5,453 nucleotides of DNA, from NCBI GenBank assembly GCA_002305275.1, contig DBQO01000043.1, positions 32,156 to 37,608 of the forward strand, given 5' to 3'. The position numbers were made by a program, and so were the translations under genes. The notes beneath the pieces are model-generated. The model saw only the letters and a program-made list of their open reading frames with translations. It had not been told where the DNA came from and made no database searches. Of this stretch, positions 1-4,901 are shown one piece after another. This stretch comes from Bacteroidales bacterium UBA1392 (GTDB taxonomy: Bacteria; Bacteroidota; Bacteroidia; Bacteroidales; UBA932). Position 1 is the first letter of the stretch. Every line of letters begins with the position of its first letter.

Positions 1-1197
1 ATCAACACCCTCCCCGAAGATGACTGGAGACGTTATCCCGAGAATACGGAATATGGCATAGGGTGGCTCCCTCTCGGAGGTTATTGCTCAATAGCGGGCA
101 TGATTGACGAGTCGATGGACAAAGAGGCGATGAAACTCCCTCCGCAGCCCTATGAATTCCGCACCAAACCTGCCTGGCAGAGATTTTTCATAATGTTTGG
201 CGGTGTGCTGTTCAATTTCATCCTTGCCGTATTGCTCTACGGAGCTATTATGAATGTATGGGGAGACGAATACCTGCGCAATGAGGATGCTATTTACGGA
301 ATTGCGGTCAACGATCTTTCTTATGAGATAGGATTTCGGGACGGTGACAGGATCCTAGACTTTGACGGAGTACCTACCGAAAACTTTTCCATGCTCCAGG
401 TCGATATGGTCCGTTCTCAGGCTGAGCAGGCGAGGGTCCTTCGCGGTCACGACACACTGACCATCAATATTGATCCCCAATATATTTCAGCGATACTCAA
501 CACTCCGGGAATGTTTGATCTCGCCTTCCCTTTTGTGGTTGGCGGATTTACTGAGGGCTCAATAAATGCTGATTCCGGACTTGAAATAGGTGACGAAATC
601 AAGGGCATTGACTCTGTGTCGATGTTTCTGGTGCAAGAGGTTCGGAAAGAATTGCTTCGTCATAAAGAGAGTTCGGTTGTCGCTACGGTCAGCAGGAGCG
701 GTGATCTGATGGATATACCCCTTCAGGTAGATTCGGCGGGTATGATCCAGGTTATGTTGGATAGCGACCTGACAAAATTCTTTACTATTACAAGTAAAGA
801 ATACAACTTTTTTACCGCCATTCCTGCCGGTTGTAAAAAGGCCTGGAACAACATTACCAATTATGTTCAGGAACTGGGGCTGATATTTTCACCCAAAACC
901 AAGGCCTACAAATCTGTGGGCAGTTTCATAGCCATTGGTAAGATATTCCCCGGCGACTGGGATTGGTACAGGGTGTGGACGCTGACAGCGATGCTCTCAA
1001 TTATGCTCGGAGTACTCAATCTGCTGCCCATACCGGCATTGGACGGAGGCCATATTCTATTCCTTCTCATTGAGATCATTACTCGCCGCAAACCGAGTGA
1101 CAAGGTGTTGGAGGTGGCTCAGACAATAGGTATGATCCTGCTGATTGCCCTAATGATACTCGCCTTCGGCAATGACATACGAGGATTATTCACATAA
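1..1197 (+). CDS. rseP: RIP metalloprotease RseP (site-2 protease), 5' end outside window
   Basis: This is an inner-membrane zinc protease that cuts transmembrane segments, in other bacteria those of anti-sigma factors and leftover signal peptides. The frame is open from base 1, so the ATG at 100 is internal; the residues before it (GWLPLGGY then AGMIDESMD) are a family hallmark. Numbering visible residues from base 1, a membrane segment lies at about 62-87. Two PDZ domains follow, at about 98-165 (GFRDGDRIL) and 172-250 (SGLEIGDEI). A third membrane segment carries LLPIPALDGGH, whose Asp348 is the conserved zinc ligand of the LDG motif, and a final hydrophobic helix sits at the C-terminus. 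The HExxH zinc site must lie upstream of the window. The 398 visible residues fit a protein of roughly 440-450 residues, so little is missing. In related genomes dxr often lies upstream (from memory). The DUF4837 gene starts 14 bases downstream, probably in the same operon. Family assignment is secure; the substrate in this organism is unknown. Confidence 0.95.
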   Translation: MNTLPEDDWRRYPENTEYGIGWLPLGGYCSIAGMIDESMDKEAMKLPPQPYEFRTKPAWQRFFIMFGGVLFNFILAVLLYGAIMNVWGDEYLRNEDAIYGIAVNDLSYEIGFRDGDRILDFDGVPTENFSMLQVDMVRSQAEQARVLRGHDTLTINIDPQYISAILNTPGMFDLAFPFVVGGFTEGSINADSGLEIGDEIKGIDSVSMFLVQEVRKELLRHKESSVVATVSRSGDLMDIPLQVDSAGMIQVMLDSDLTKFFTITSKEYNFFTAIPAGCKKAWNNITNYVQELGLIFSPKTKAYKSVGSFIAIGKIFPGDWDWYRVWTLTAMLSIMLGVLNLLPIPALDGGHILFLLIEIITRRKPSDKVLEVAQTIGMILLIALMILAFGNDIRGLFT

Positions 1198-1211
1198 CAC
1201 ATCATACAACA

Positions 1212-2222
1212 ATGAAAAGAAAAAACCTGACAACTCTGACGCTCTACGTGATGACGGCATTTGCCCTAACGGCACTTCACTCATGTAAAGGAGAGCCCGG
1301 AAAGATACTCCCTCCGGCGAGCGGAAAGGCCGGGGAAATTGCCGTCATATCCCCCAGAGTCCATTGGGAAGCCGAACCGGGTACTACCATCAGAAGCATA
1401 CTGGCTGCCGAGTTTGCCTATCTTCCCCAGAGGGAACCTACCTACACCCTCTTCAATGTGCCTCCCAAGTCATTCAACAAGGTATTCCAGGTACACCGTA
1501 ACCTCCTCAACATTGTAATTTCGGACACCGTTTCCTCCAATCGCATGGGTATAAGTCGTGATATCTGGGCCAAATCACAGATTATGGTCTCGGTCTATGC
1601 CAAGGATGTAGAAAGCGCTGCAAAAATGATCAGTGAAAACGCTGAGAAGCTTCTCTCCAATTATGAGACCGCAGAGCGCAACCGCGTTATCAATAATGCG
1701 AGAAACCACGCAAACCCCACTCTGAAGAAATATGTCACTGCCGTAGTAGGCGGTTCTCCCGATTTCCCGAGAGATTTCACAGAAAAGATGCATACCAATA
1801 ATTTTTTCTGGATCTCCTACGAGACCTCCTATACCAATCAGGGCATATTTGTCTATACATTCCCATATCAGGGCGAATGGCAGCTCACTGCTGAATATCT
1901 CGTGGCAAAAAGAAATGAATTTCTCAAGGAAAATGTCCCTGCCACGGCAGAAAACAGCTATATGATTACCCATCCTACGGCGACACCGGGCTTTGCCATA
2001 AAAGAGTACAACGGTCTTAACTTTATCGAGATGAGAGGTCTCTGGGATACTCAGAACGACTTTATGGGAGGTCCATTCGTTTCCCACACTTATGTCTCTC
2101 CAGACAACAAAAATATTGTGGTGTTGGAAGGATTCGTATATGCTCCAAAATATGAAAAGCGCAATTATTTGCGTCAGGTTGAGTATATTATCTCCTCATT
2201 TGAGTGGAGCAAAGGAGAGTAA
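1212..2222 (+). CDS. DUF4837 family lipoprotein
   Basis: This is a 336-residue predicted lipoprotein. Residues 1-24 form a signal peptide (KRK, then a hydrophobic stretch) ending in the lipobox LHSC, with Cys25 as the lipidation site. The mature part begins with a short linker and the segment ASGKAGEIAVI. It continues with a WEAEPGTTIRSIL-like region, a NVPPKSFNKVFQVHRNLL segment and a C-terminal part with GLWDTQNDFMGGPF and GFVYAPKYEKR. From memory this pattern matches DUF4837, a family of unknown function found in Bacteroidota. The protein should be anchored in the inner or outer membrane, facing the periplasm. Its start is supported by the signal peptide and by a gap of only 14 bases to rseP, with no Shine-Dalgarno sequence, as is usual in this phylum. 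No terminator separates it from the tRNA promoter that begins 13 bases after its stop. A role linked to envelope surveillance with RseP is only an inference from gene order. Confidence 0.88.
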   Translation: MKRKNLTTLTLYVMTAFALTALHSCKGEPGKILPPASGKAGEIAVISPRVHWEAEPGTTIRSILAAEFAYLPQREPTYTLFNVPPKSFNKVFQVHRNLLNIVISDTVSSNRMGISRDIWAKSQIMVSVYAKDVESAAKMISENAEKLLSNYETAERNRVINNARNHANPTLKKYVTAVVGGSPDFPRDFTEKMHTNNFFWISYETSYTNQGIFVYTFPYQGEWQLTAEYLVAKRNEFLKENVPATAENSYMITHPTATPGFAIKEYNGLNFIEMRGLWDTQNDFMGGPFVSHTYVSPDNKNIVVLEGFVYAPKYEKRNYLRQVEYIISSFEWSKGE

Positions 2223-2235
2223 TTATTAGATAAAA

Positions 2236-2266
2236 TTTGCAATAGCAAAAATTCTTTATATCTTTG
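2236..2266 (+). promoter_or_regulatory. Bacteroides-type promoter for tRNA-Glu and rpsT
   Basis: TTTG at 2236-2239 and TATCTTTG at 2259-2266 match both parts of the primary-sigma consensus of Bacteroidota (TTTG near -33, TAnnTTTG near -7) exactly, with a 19-nt spacer. Transcription should start near 2273, about 23 bases before the mature tRNA. Between this promoter and rpsT I see no second promoter, so it should drive both genes. It serves as an internal yardstick for judging the weaker promoter at 2809-2843. Confidence 0.85.
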
Positions 2267-2295
2267 CACTCCCAAAAACAAAAATCGGGAGCTAT

Positions 2296-2370
2296 GGTGG
2301 GTTCGTCTAACGGCTAGGACTCAAGATTTTCATTCTTGCAATAGGGGTTCGATTCCCCTACCCACTACCA
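2296..2370 (+). tRNA. tRNA-Glu (anticodon UUC), CCA encoded
   Basis: A full cloverleaf can be folded by eye. The acceptor stem GGTGGGT pairs with ACCCACT (2360-2366), with a G-U at the first pair. The D arm runs from GTC to GAC. The anticodon stem CAAGA/TCTTG encloses the loop TTTTCAT, which places TTC as the anticodon. The T arm is AGGGG-TTCGATT-CCCCT. The discriminator is A2367, and CCA (2368-2370) is encoded in the DNA. Total length is 75 nt. It decodes GAA and GAG; in many bacteria tRNA-Glu also feeds tetrapyrrole synthesis through glutamyl-tRNA reductase, but nothing here bears on that. It is the first gene of a unit with rpsT. The exact 5' end (2296 rather than 2295) rests on base pairing only. 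Confidence 0.96.
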
Positions 2371-2392
2371 CAAAAAATAAAAAAGTATAATA

Positions 2393-2647
2393 ATGGCAAA
2401 CCACGCATCAGCAGAAAAGCGTTACCGTCAAAGCGAGAAACGCAGATTGCATAACAGGTATTATGCAAGAACCACAAGAAACGCCATCAAGGCAATCCGC
2501 AACACAACTGACAAAGCAGCAGCAGAGGCTTCATTGCCCAAGGTATTTGCGATGATTGACAAACTGGCAAAGATCAATGTCATTCACAAGAACAAAGCAG
2601 CCAATCTAAAGAGCGGCATCTCCATTCACGTGAATAAGCTTTCATAA
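2393..2647 (+). CDS. rpsT: 30S ribosomal protein S20
   Basis: This 84-residue, very basic protein binds 16S rRNA in the body of the small subunit and helps early 30S assembly. The sequence is a textbook S20: it begins MANHASAEKRYRQSEKRR and has the conserved C-terminal run IHKNKAANLKSGI at about residues 65-77. Its length is normal. The start is fixed by the conserved MANH opening. The 22 bases between the tRNA CCA end and the ATG are almost all A and T with no Shine-Dalgarno sequence, so the mRNA leader after tRNA processing is very short. It ends 26 bases before a strong hairpin terminator. S20 translation is autoregulated in E. coli, but I see no element here that supports or excludes this. 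Confidence 0.98.
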   Translation: MANHASAEKRYRQSEKRRLHNRYYARTTRNAIKAIRNTTDKAAAEASLPKVFAMIDKLAKINVIHKNKAANLKSGISIHVNKLS

Positions 2648-2649
2648 AG

Positions 2650-2700
2650 GTCTTTTTGAGATAAAAAATAAAGAACCTTTCCGGCCGGAAAGGTTTTTTT
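2650..2700 (+). repeat. 3'-end module, copy 1 (imperfect direct repeat with 3456-3510)
   Basis: Two bases after the rpsT stop codon lies GTCTTTTTGA (2650-2659). An ATAAAG segment follows, then the CTTTCC/GGAAAG terminator stem and a T tract. The same 10-mer and a related stem at almost the same offset (27 against 28 bases from 10-mer start to CTTTCC) follow the lipoprotein gene. The similarity is plain over the 10-mer and the stem and weak between them. Confidence 0.6.
2674..2700 (+). terminator. Intrinsic terminator after rpsT
   Basis: A perfect 9-bp stem (AACCTTTCC at 2674-2682 and GGAAAGGTT at 2687-2695) closes a GGCC tetraloop and runs straight into a T tract to 2700. It should end the tRNA-Glu/rpsT transcript cleanly, so the downstream lipoprotein gene needs its own promoter. 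It is related in sequence to the terminator at 3481-3510. Confidence 0.93.
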
Positions 2701-2808
2701 ATGCCCAAAAACTTCTTTTTCGCCCTGCCGAAAGCCGTTTATCCTACCGCCTCAGGAAACTAAAACGCATTGCAACTATGTGGATCTGAGATGTTTGATG
2801 GCATTTTT

Positions 2809-2843
2809 TTTGCTTATTATTATTATTATTATTATTATTATTG
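2809..2843 (+). promoter_or_regulatory. Candidate phase-variable promoter of the lipoprotein gene
   Basis: TTTG at 2809-2812, at the end of a run of eight T, and TATTATTG at 2836-2843 resemble the Bacteroidota -33 and -7 elements; the -7 box matches five of its six fixed positions. The spacer is 23 nt, longer than the 19 nt of the tRNA promoter at 2236-2266, and consists almost wholly of TTA repeats. A register inside the repeat (TATTATTA, 2833-2840) gives a 20-nt spacer but a poorer box. Transcription would begin near 2850, leaving a leader of about 57 bases before the ATG at 2907. This is the best promoter candidate between the rpsT terminator and the lipoprotein gene. That it works, and that its strength changes with repeat number, is inference. 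Confidence 0.5.
2814..2842 (+). repeat. Trinucleotide microsatellite (TTA)9TT
   Basis: There are nine perfect TTA units plus two further T, 29 bases without interruption. It lies 64 bases upstream of the lipoprotein start codon, outside any recognised gene, next to an 8-T run at 2804-2811. Perfect repeats of this length are prone to slipped-strand mispairing during replication, which changes copy number in steps of 3 bases. The copy number given is that of this one sequence; other cells of the strain may differ. Confidence 0.95.
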
Positions 2844-2906
2844 CAAAGTACTAACAACCTTTATCTCACAAACATCAAAATAATTTACTTTTAAACAATT
2901 AATGCC

Positions 2907-3452
2907 ATGAAAACTCTATTGATATTTGCAATGGCTCTTATTATGATGGGAACCATTTCTTGTGAGAAAATAGGTGTCGGAAGTTGGGATGTGCCGAAGA
3001 ATACCTACCAAGATTTAGTATTTCCAAAGGAAGCCACTCTTACTTTTATTTCTGAAAAAGAGGGTAAGTTGAATCTGTTATTGACTTTCGGGGTCGAAAT
3101 CGATTTTGATAAAATGGGAGATCATTGCTATTCCAATGTAAGCTTTAATCTAAGAGGCGTACCTTATGAGGTCAATGGGAAAAGACTGCGCATTTGTGCC
3201 GATAAACTACACGGCAGTATGAGTTACACCGAATCTTATTACGGAGGTTGTAAGTCCAATCATGAGGCATTTTCCGGCACCTATTCAGGTGACATTAAGC
3301 TCACCAGGACTTCTTACACCAACAGTTCAGCTTTCTCTCCCACCGACCGGCTGAGCGGAAAATGGACTATCCGCTTTGTAAGCGATAGCGGAGAAAAACT
3401 CCTGTTTGAAGTGGTGGACCCCAACCTGAGATTTGTAAAAACCGGTATATAA
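2907..3452 (+). CDS. Small predicted lipoprotein, no recognised family
   Basis: I do not recognise this 181-residue protein. Residues 1-18 form a signal peptide (MK, then a hydrophobic core with several Met) followed by GTISC, so Cys19 is the likely lipidation site. The lipobox is loose at the -3 position (Thr), which Bacteroidota lipoproteins often tolerate. The mature part is short and rich in Tyr, Ser, Thr and Gly with alternating polar and hydrophobic stretches, which suggests a beta-rich fold. It has three further Cys (74, 97, 115), which could form a disulfide in the periplasm or at the surface. There is no second membrane segment, repeat or catalytic motif that I can see. The start is supported by the signal peptide. 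Upstream lies a promoter candidate with a TTA microsatellite in its spacer, and downstream a strong terminator, so the gene is probably monocistronic. It looks more AT-rich than radC and upp beside it, which would fit later acquisition. Confidence 0.8.
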   Translation: MKTLLIFAMALIMMGTISCEKIGVGSWDVPKNTYQDLVFPKEATLTFISEKEGKLNLLLTFGVEIDFDKMGDHCYSNVSFNLRGVPYEVNGKRLRICADKLHGSMSYTESYYGGCKSNHEAFSGTYSGDIKLTRTSYTNSSAFSPTDRLSGKWTIRFVSDSGEKLLFEVVDPNLRFVKTGI

Positions 3453-3455
3453 ATT

Positions 3456-3510
3456 GTCTTTTTGACATATGACATAGAGAAAACTTTCCAATCTTTGGAA
3501 AGTTTTTTTT
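3456..3510 (+). repeat. 3'-end module, copy 2 (imperfect direct repeat with 2650-2700)
   Basis: Three bases after the lipoprotein stop codon lies GTCTTTTTGA (3456-3465), identical to the 10-mer behind rpsT. It is followed by ATAGAG and a terminator whose stem core CTTTCC/GGAAAG is shared with copy 1; the loop and flanks differ. The two copies bracket the lipoprotein gene and its promoter region. Confidence 0.6.
3481..3510 (+). terminator. Intrinsic terminator after the lipoprotein gene
   Basis: A perfect 11-bp stem (AAACTTTCCAA at 3481-3491 and TTGGAAAGTTT at 3495-3505) closes a TCT triloop and is followed by T residues to 3510. It starts 29 bases after the lipoprotein stop codon and ends 20 bases before the radC start. 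It separates the two genes and argues against any radC start upstream of it. Confidence 0.92.
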
Positions 3511-3518
3511 ATATCGTT

Positions 3519-3523
3519 AAGGA
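3519..3523 (+). promoter_or_regulatory. Shine-Dalgarno-like site deciding the radC start
   Basis: AAGGA ends 7 bases before the ATG at 3531. It is the only clear Shine-Dalgarno-like sequence placed before a start codon in this window, and it lies downstream of the terminator T tract, which supports 3531 over the in-frame TTG at 3462. Confidence 0.6.
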
Positions 3524-3530
3524 ACAATTT

Positions 3531-4211
3531 ATGACAAAGAACATCAAATTATTGCATGCAGAAGAGAGACCTCGTGAGAAATTGATGTCCAAAGGGGCTT
3601 CTGCCCTCACCTGTGCAGAGCTGATCGCAATCCTGCTGAGATCCGGCCACGCAAACCTCAACGCAATCGATCTCTCGAGAGAGATTCTCCTAAAGGCAGG
3701 AAACAGCCTAAACATCCTTTCAACTTTCACGGCGCAGCAACTGATGAGAATCAACGGGGTAGGTCAGGCCAAGGCTCTCTCCATCCTTGCAGCATTCGAA
3801 CTCGGAAGAAGAATGGCCGTGGAAATTCCCGAACCGATGCCGCAGATTCATAGCCCACTTCAGGTAAACGGCATCATGTCGCCAATCATCAGCAATCTTC
3901 CCCACGAAGAATGTTGGGTACTCTACCTCAACCGTTCCAACCGCCTCATAGGAAAGGAACGAGTCAGTCAGGGCGGTATCAGTTCCACCATATTTGACAT
4001 CAGAATCATAGTCAAAAAGGCCGTGGAACACCTTGCTACCGGCATAATACTGGTACACAACCACCCTTCCGGCAACCCCAGACCGAGCGGTGAAGATATG
4101 CGTCAGACCGAGGCCCTGCGCGATGCTGCTGCATTGTTCGATATTTCTCTTACCGACCACATTATCATTTCAAAAAACAAATTTTATAGTTTTTCCGACG
4201 AAAATTTGTAA
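3531..4211 (+). CDS. radC: RadC family JAB/MPN-domain protein
   Basis: This 226-residue protein belongs to the RadC (YicR) family, historically called a DNA repair protein although its biochemical role is unsettled. Near the start is the family motif ERPREKL (12-18), followed by ALTCAELIAILLRSG. A helix-hairpin-helix with GVGQAKA (76-82) suggests DNA contact. The C-terminal JAB/MPN domain carries the metal-site pattern HNHPSG...PSGED, with His176, His178, Ser186 and Asp189; the partner Glu is probably one of Glu126-Glu127. All expected active-site residues are present, so it looks intact. The frame extends upstream to a TTG at 3462, but that extension would translate the terminator hairpin at 3481-3510, lacks family similarity and has no ribosome site. 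The ATG at 3531 has AAGGA 7 bases upstream. The gene is a stand-alone chromosomal radC, not surrounded by mobile-element genes, and upp follows after 36 bases. Confidence 0.95.
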   Translation: MTKNIKLLHAEERPREKLMSKGASALTCAELIAILLRSGHANLNAIDLSREILLKAGNSLNILSTFTAQQLMRINGVGQAKALSILAAFELGRRMAVEIPEPMPQIHSPLQVNGIMSPIISNLPHEECWVLYLNRSNRLIGKERVSQGGISSTIFDIRIIVKKAVEHLATGIILVHNHPSGNPRPSGEDMRQTEALRDAAALFDISLTDHIIISKNKFYSFSDENL

Positions 4212-4247
4212 CTTAGTAGTCGAGTATAAACAAAACGACCACTGCAT

Positions 4248-4901
4248 ATGAAAATCATTAACCTAGGCGAAAAGAACTCTCTCCTAAACCGCTACATTGC
4301 GGAAATTAGGGACGTAGTTATTCAGAAAGACAGTATGCGTTTCCGCAGAAATCTGGAAAGGATCGGCGAAATCTTTGCTTATGAGATCAGCAAGACCCTC
4401 ACTTATTTTCCCAAAGAGGTGGAAACTCCTCTGGGCATTGCCAATTGCAATCTCTCTAATGACAAGATTGTACTCAGCACCATTCTCAGGGCCGGTCTTC
4501 CGCTTCACCAGGGCCTTCTCAACTATTTTGACAAAGCTGAAAACTCCTTTATCGCCGCATACCGCAAGTACGGCAAGGACAACAAATTCTCCATCCAACT
4601 CGAATATGCCAGCACTCCGTCCGTAGAGAATAAGATCGTGATTATTTCCGACCCCATGCTTGCCACCGGCGCATCTGCGGTACTGGCTTATGATAGATTG
4701 TTGGAGAGCGGCACTCCGATACACACCCATTTCGTATGTCCTGTCGCTTCAAAGTATGGCATCGACTACCTCTCCAAAAATCTTCCCCACAAAAAGGTTA
4801 CCTTTTGGACGGCAGCCATAGACGAAGAACTTACCAACAAATCTTACATCGTCCCGGGATTGGGAGATGCGGGAGACCTCGCTTACGGCGACAAAATCTG
4901 A
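4248..4901 (+). CDS. upp: Uracil phosphoribosyltransferase
   Basis: This 217-residue cytosolic enzyme salvages uracil: uracil plus PRPP gives UMP and pyrophosphate. Diagnostic segments are STILRAGLPLHQGL (77-90), the PRPP-binding loop DPMLATGAS (135-143) and the C-terminal uracil-binding segment YIVPGLGDAGD (200-210). Length is close to the usual 205-220 residues. It ends DLAYGDKI, where many relatives have DR followed by a similar tail. The loop has GAS in place of the common GGS, which should still bind PRPP. The start is supported by full-length alignment from memory; there is no Shine-Dalgarno sequence. It lies 36 bases after radC with no terminator between, so it may be read from radC or from a weak promoter near the radC end. 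Its stop codon TGA directly touches the stop codon of the convergent amidohydrolase gene. Confidence 0.96.
   Translation: MKIINLGEKNSLLNRYIAEIRDVVIQKDSMRFRRNLERIGEIFAYEISKTLTYFPKEVETPLGIANCNLSNDKIVLSTILRAGLPLHQGLLNYFDKAENSFIAAYRKYGKDNKFSIQLEYASTPSVENKIVIISDPMLATGASAVLAYDRLLESGTPIHTHFVCPVASKYGIDYLSKNLPHKKVTFWTAAIDEELTNKSYIVPGLGDAGDLAYGDKI

Noticed and set aside
2236..2249. Small hairpin TTTGC-AATA-GCAAA after the DUF4837 stop as a terminator
   Set aside because: It has only five AT-rich pairs and no proper T tract, and it overlaps the -33 element of the tRNA promoter.
2269..2291. Possible hairpin CTCCC/GGGAG in the tRNA leader
   Set aside because: It has five pairs with a 13-base A-rich loop; too weak to call a regulatory element.
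2701..2763. 20-codon frame starting at the ATG right after the rpsT terminator
   Set aside because: It is very short, has no ribosome site or promoter, and its peptide looks like nothing I recognise.
2787..2876. Invertible promoter of the kind that switches Bacteroides surface genes
   Set aside because: The inverted arms are only 8 bp and 6 bp and overlap in different registers, and no site-specific recombinase gene is in the window. The microsatellite explains possible variation better.
2886..2893. TACTTTTA as an alternative -7 box for the lipoprotein gene
   Set aside because: There is no TTTG at a suitable distance (only TTTA at 2860, 22-nt spacer), and the leader would be only a few bases.
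3462..3467. TTGACA resembling an E. coli -35 element for radC
   Set aside because: No matching -10 element lies 16-18 bases downstream, the site precedes the terminator hairpin, and the phylum uses a different promoter consensus.
3461..3497. Bacteroides-type promoter for radC: TTTG at 3461 and AATCTTTG at 3490
   Set aside because: The spacer would be 25 nt, the box lies inside the terminator stem, and the first base of the box does not match.
4201..4208. AAAATTTG as a -7 element for upp
   Set aside because: The first position mismatches and no TTTG is found about 19-21 bases upstream. upp may be co-transcribed with radC instead.
1575..4730. Long antisense or shifted open frames opposite the DUF4837, radC and upp genes
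   Set aside because: Each lies wholly over a well-supported gene on the other strand or in another frame, has no recognisable motif, and is best read as a shadow of that gene.
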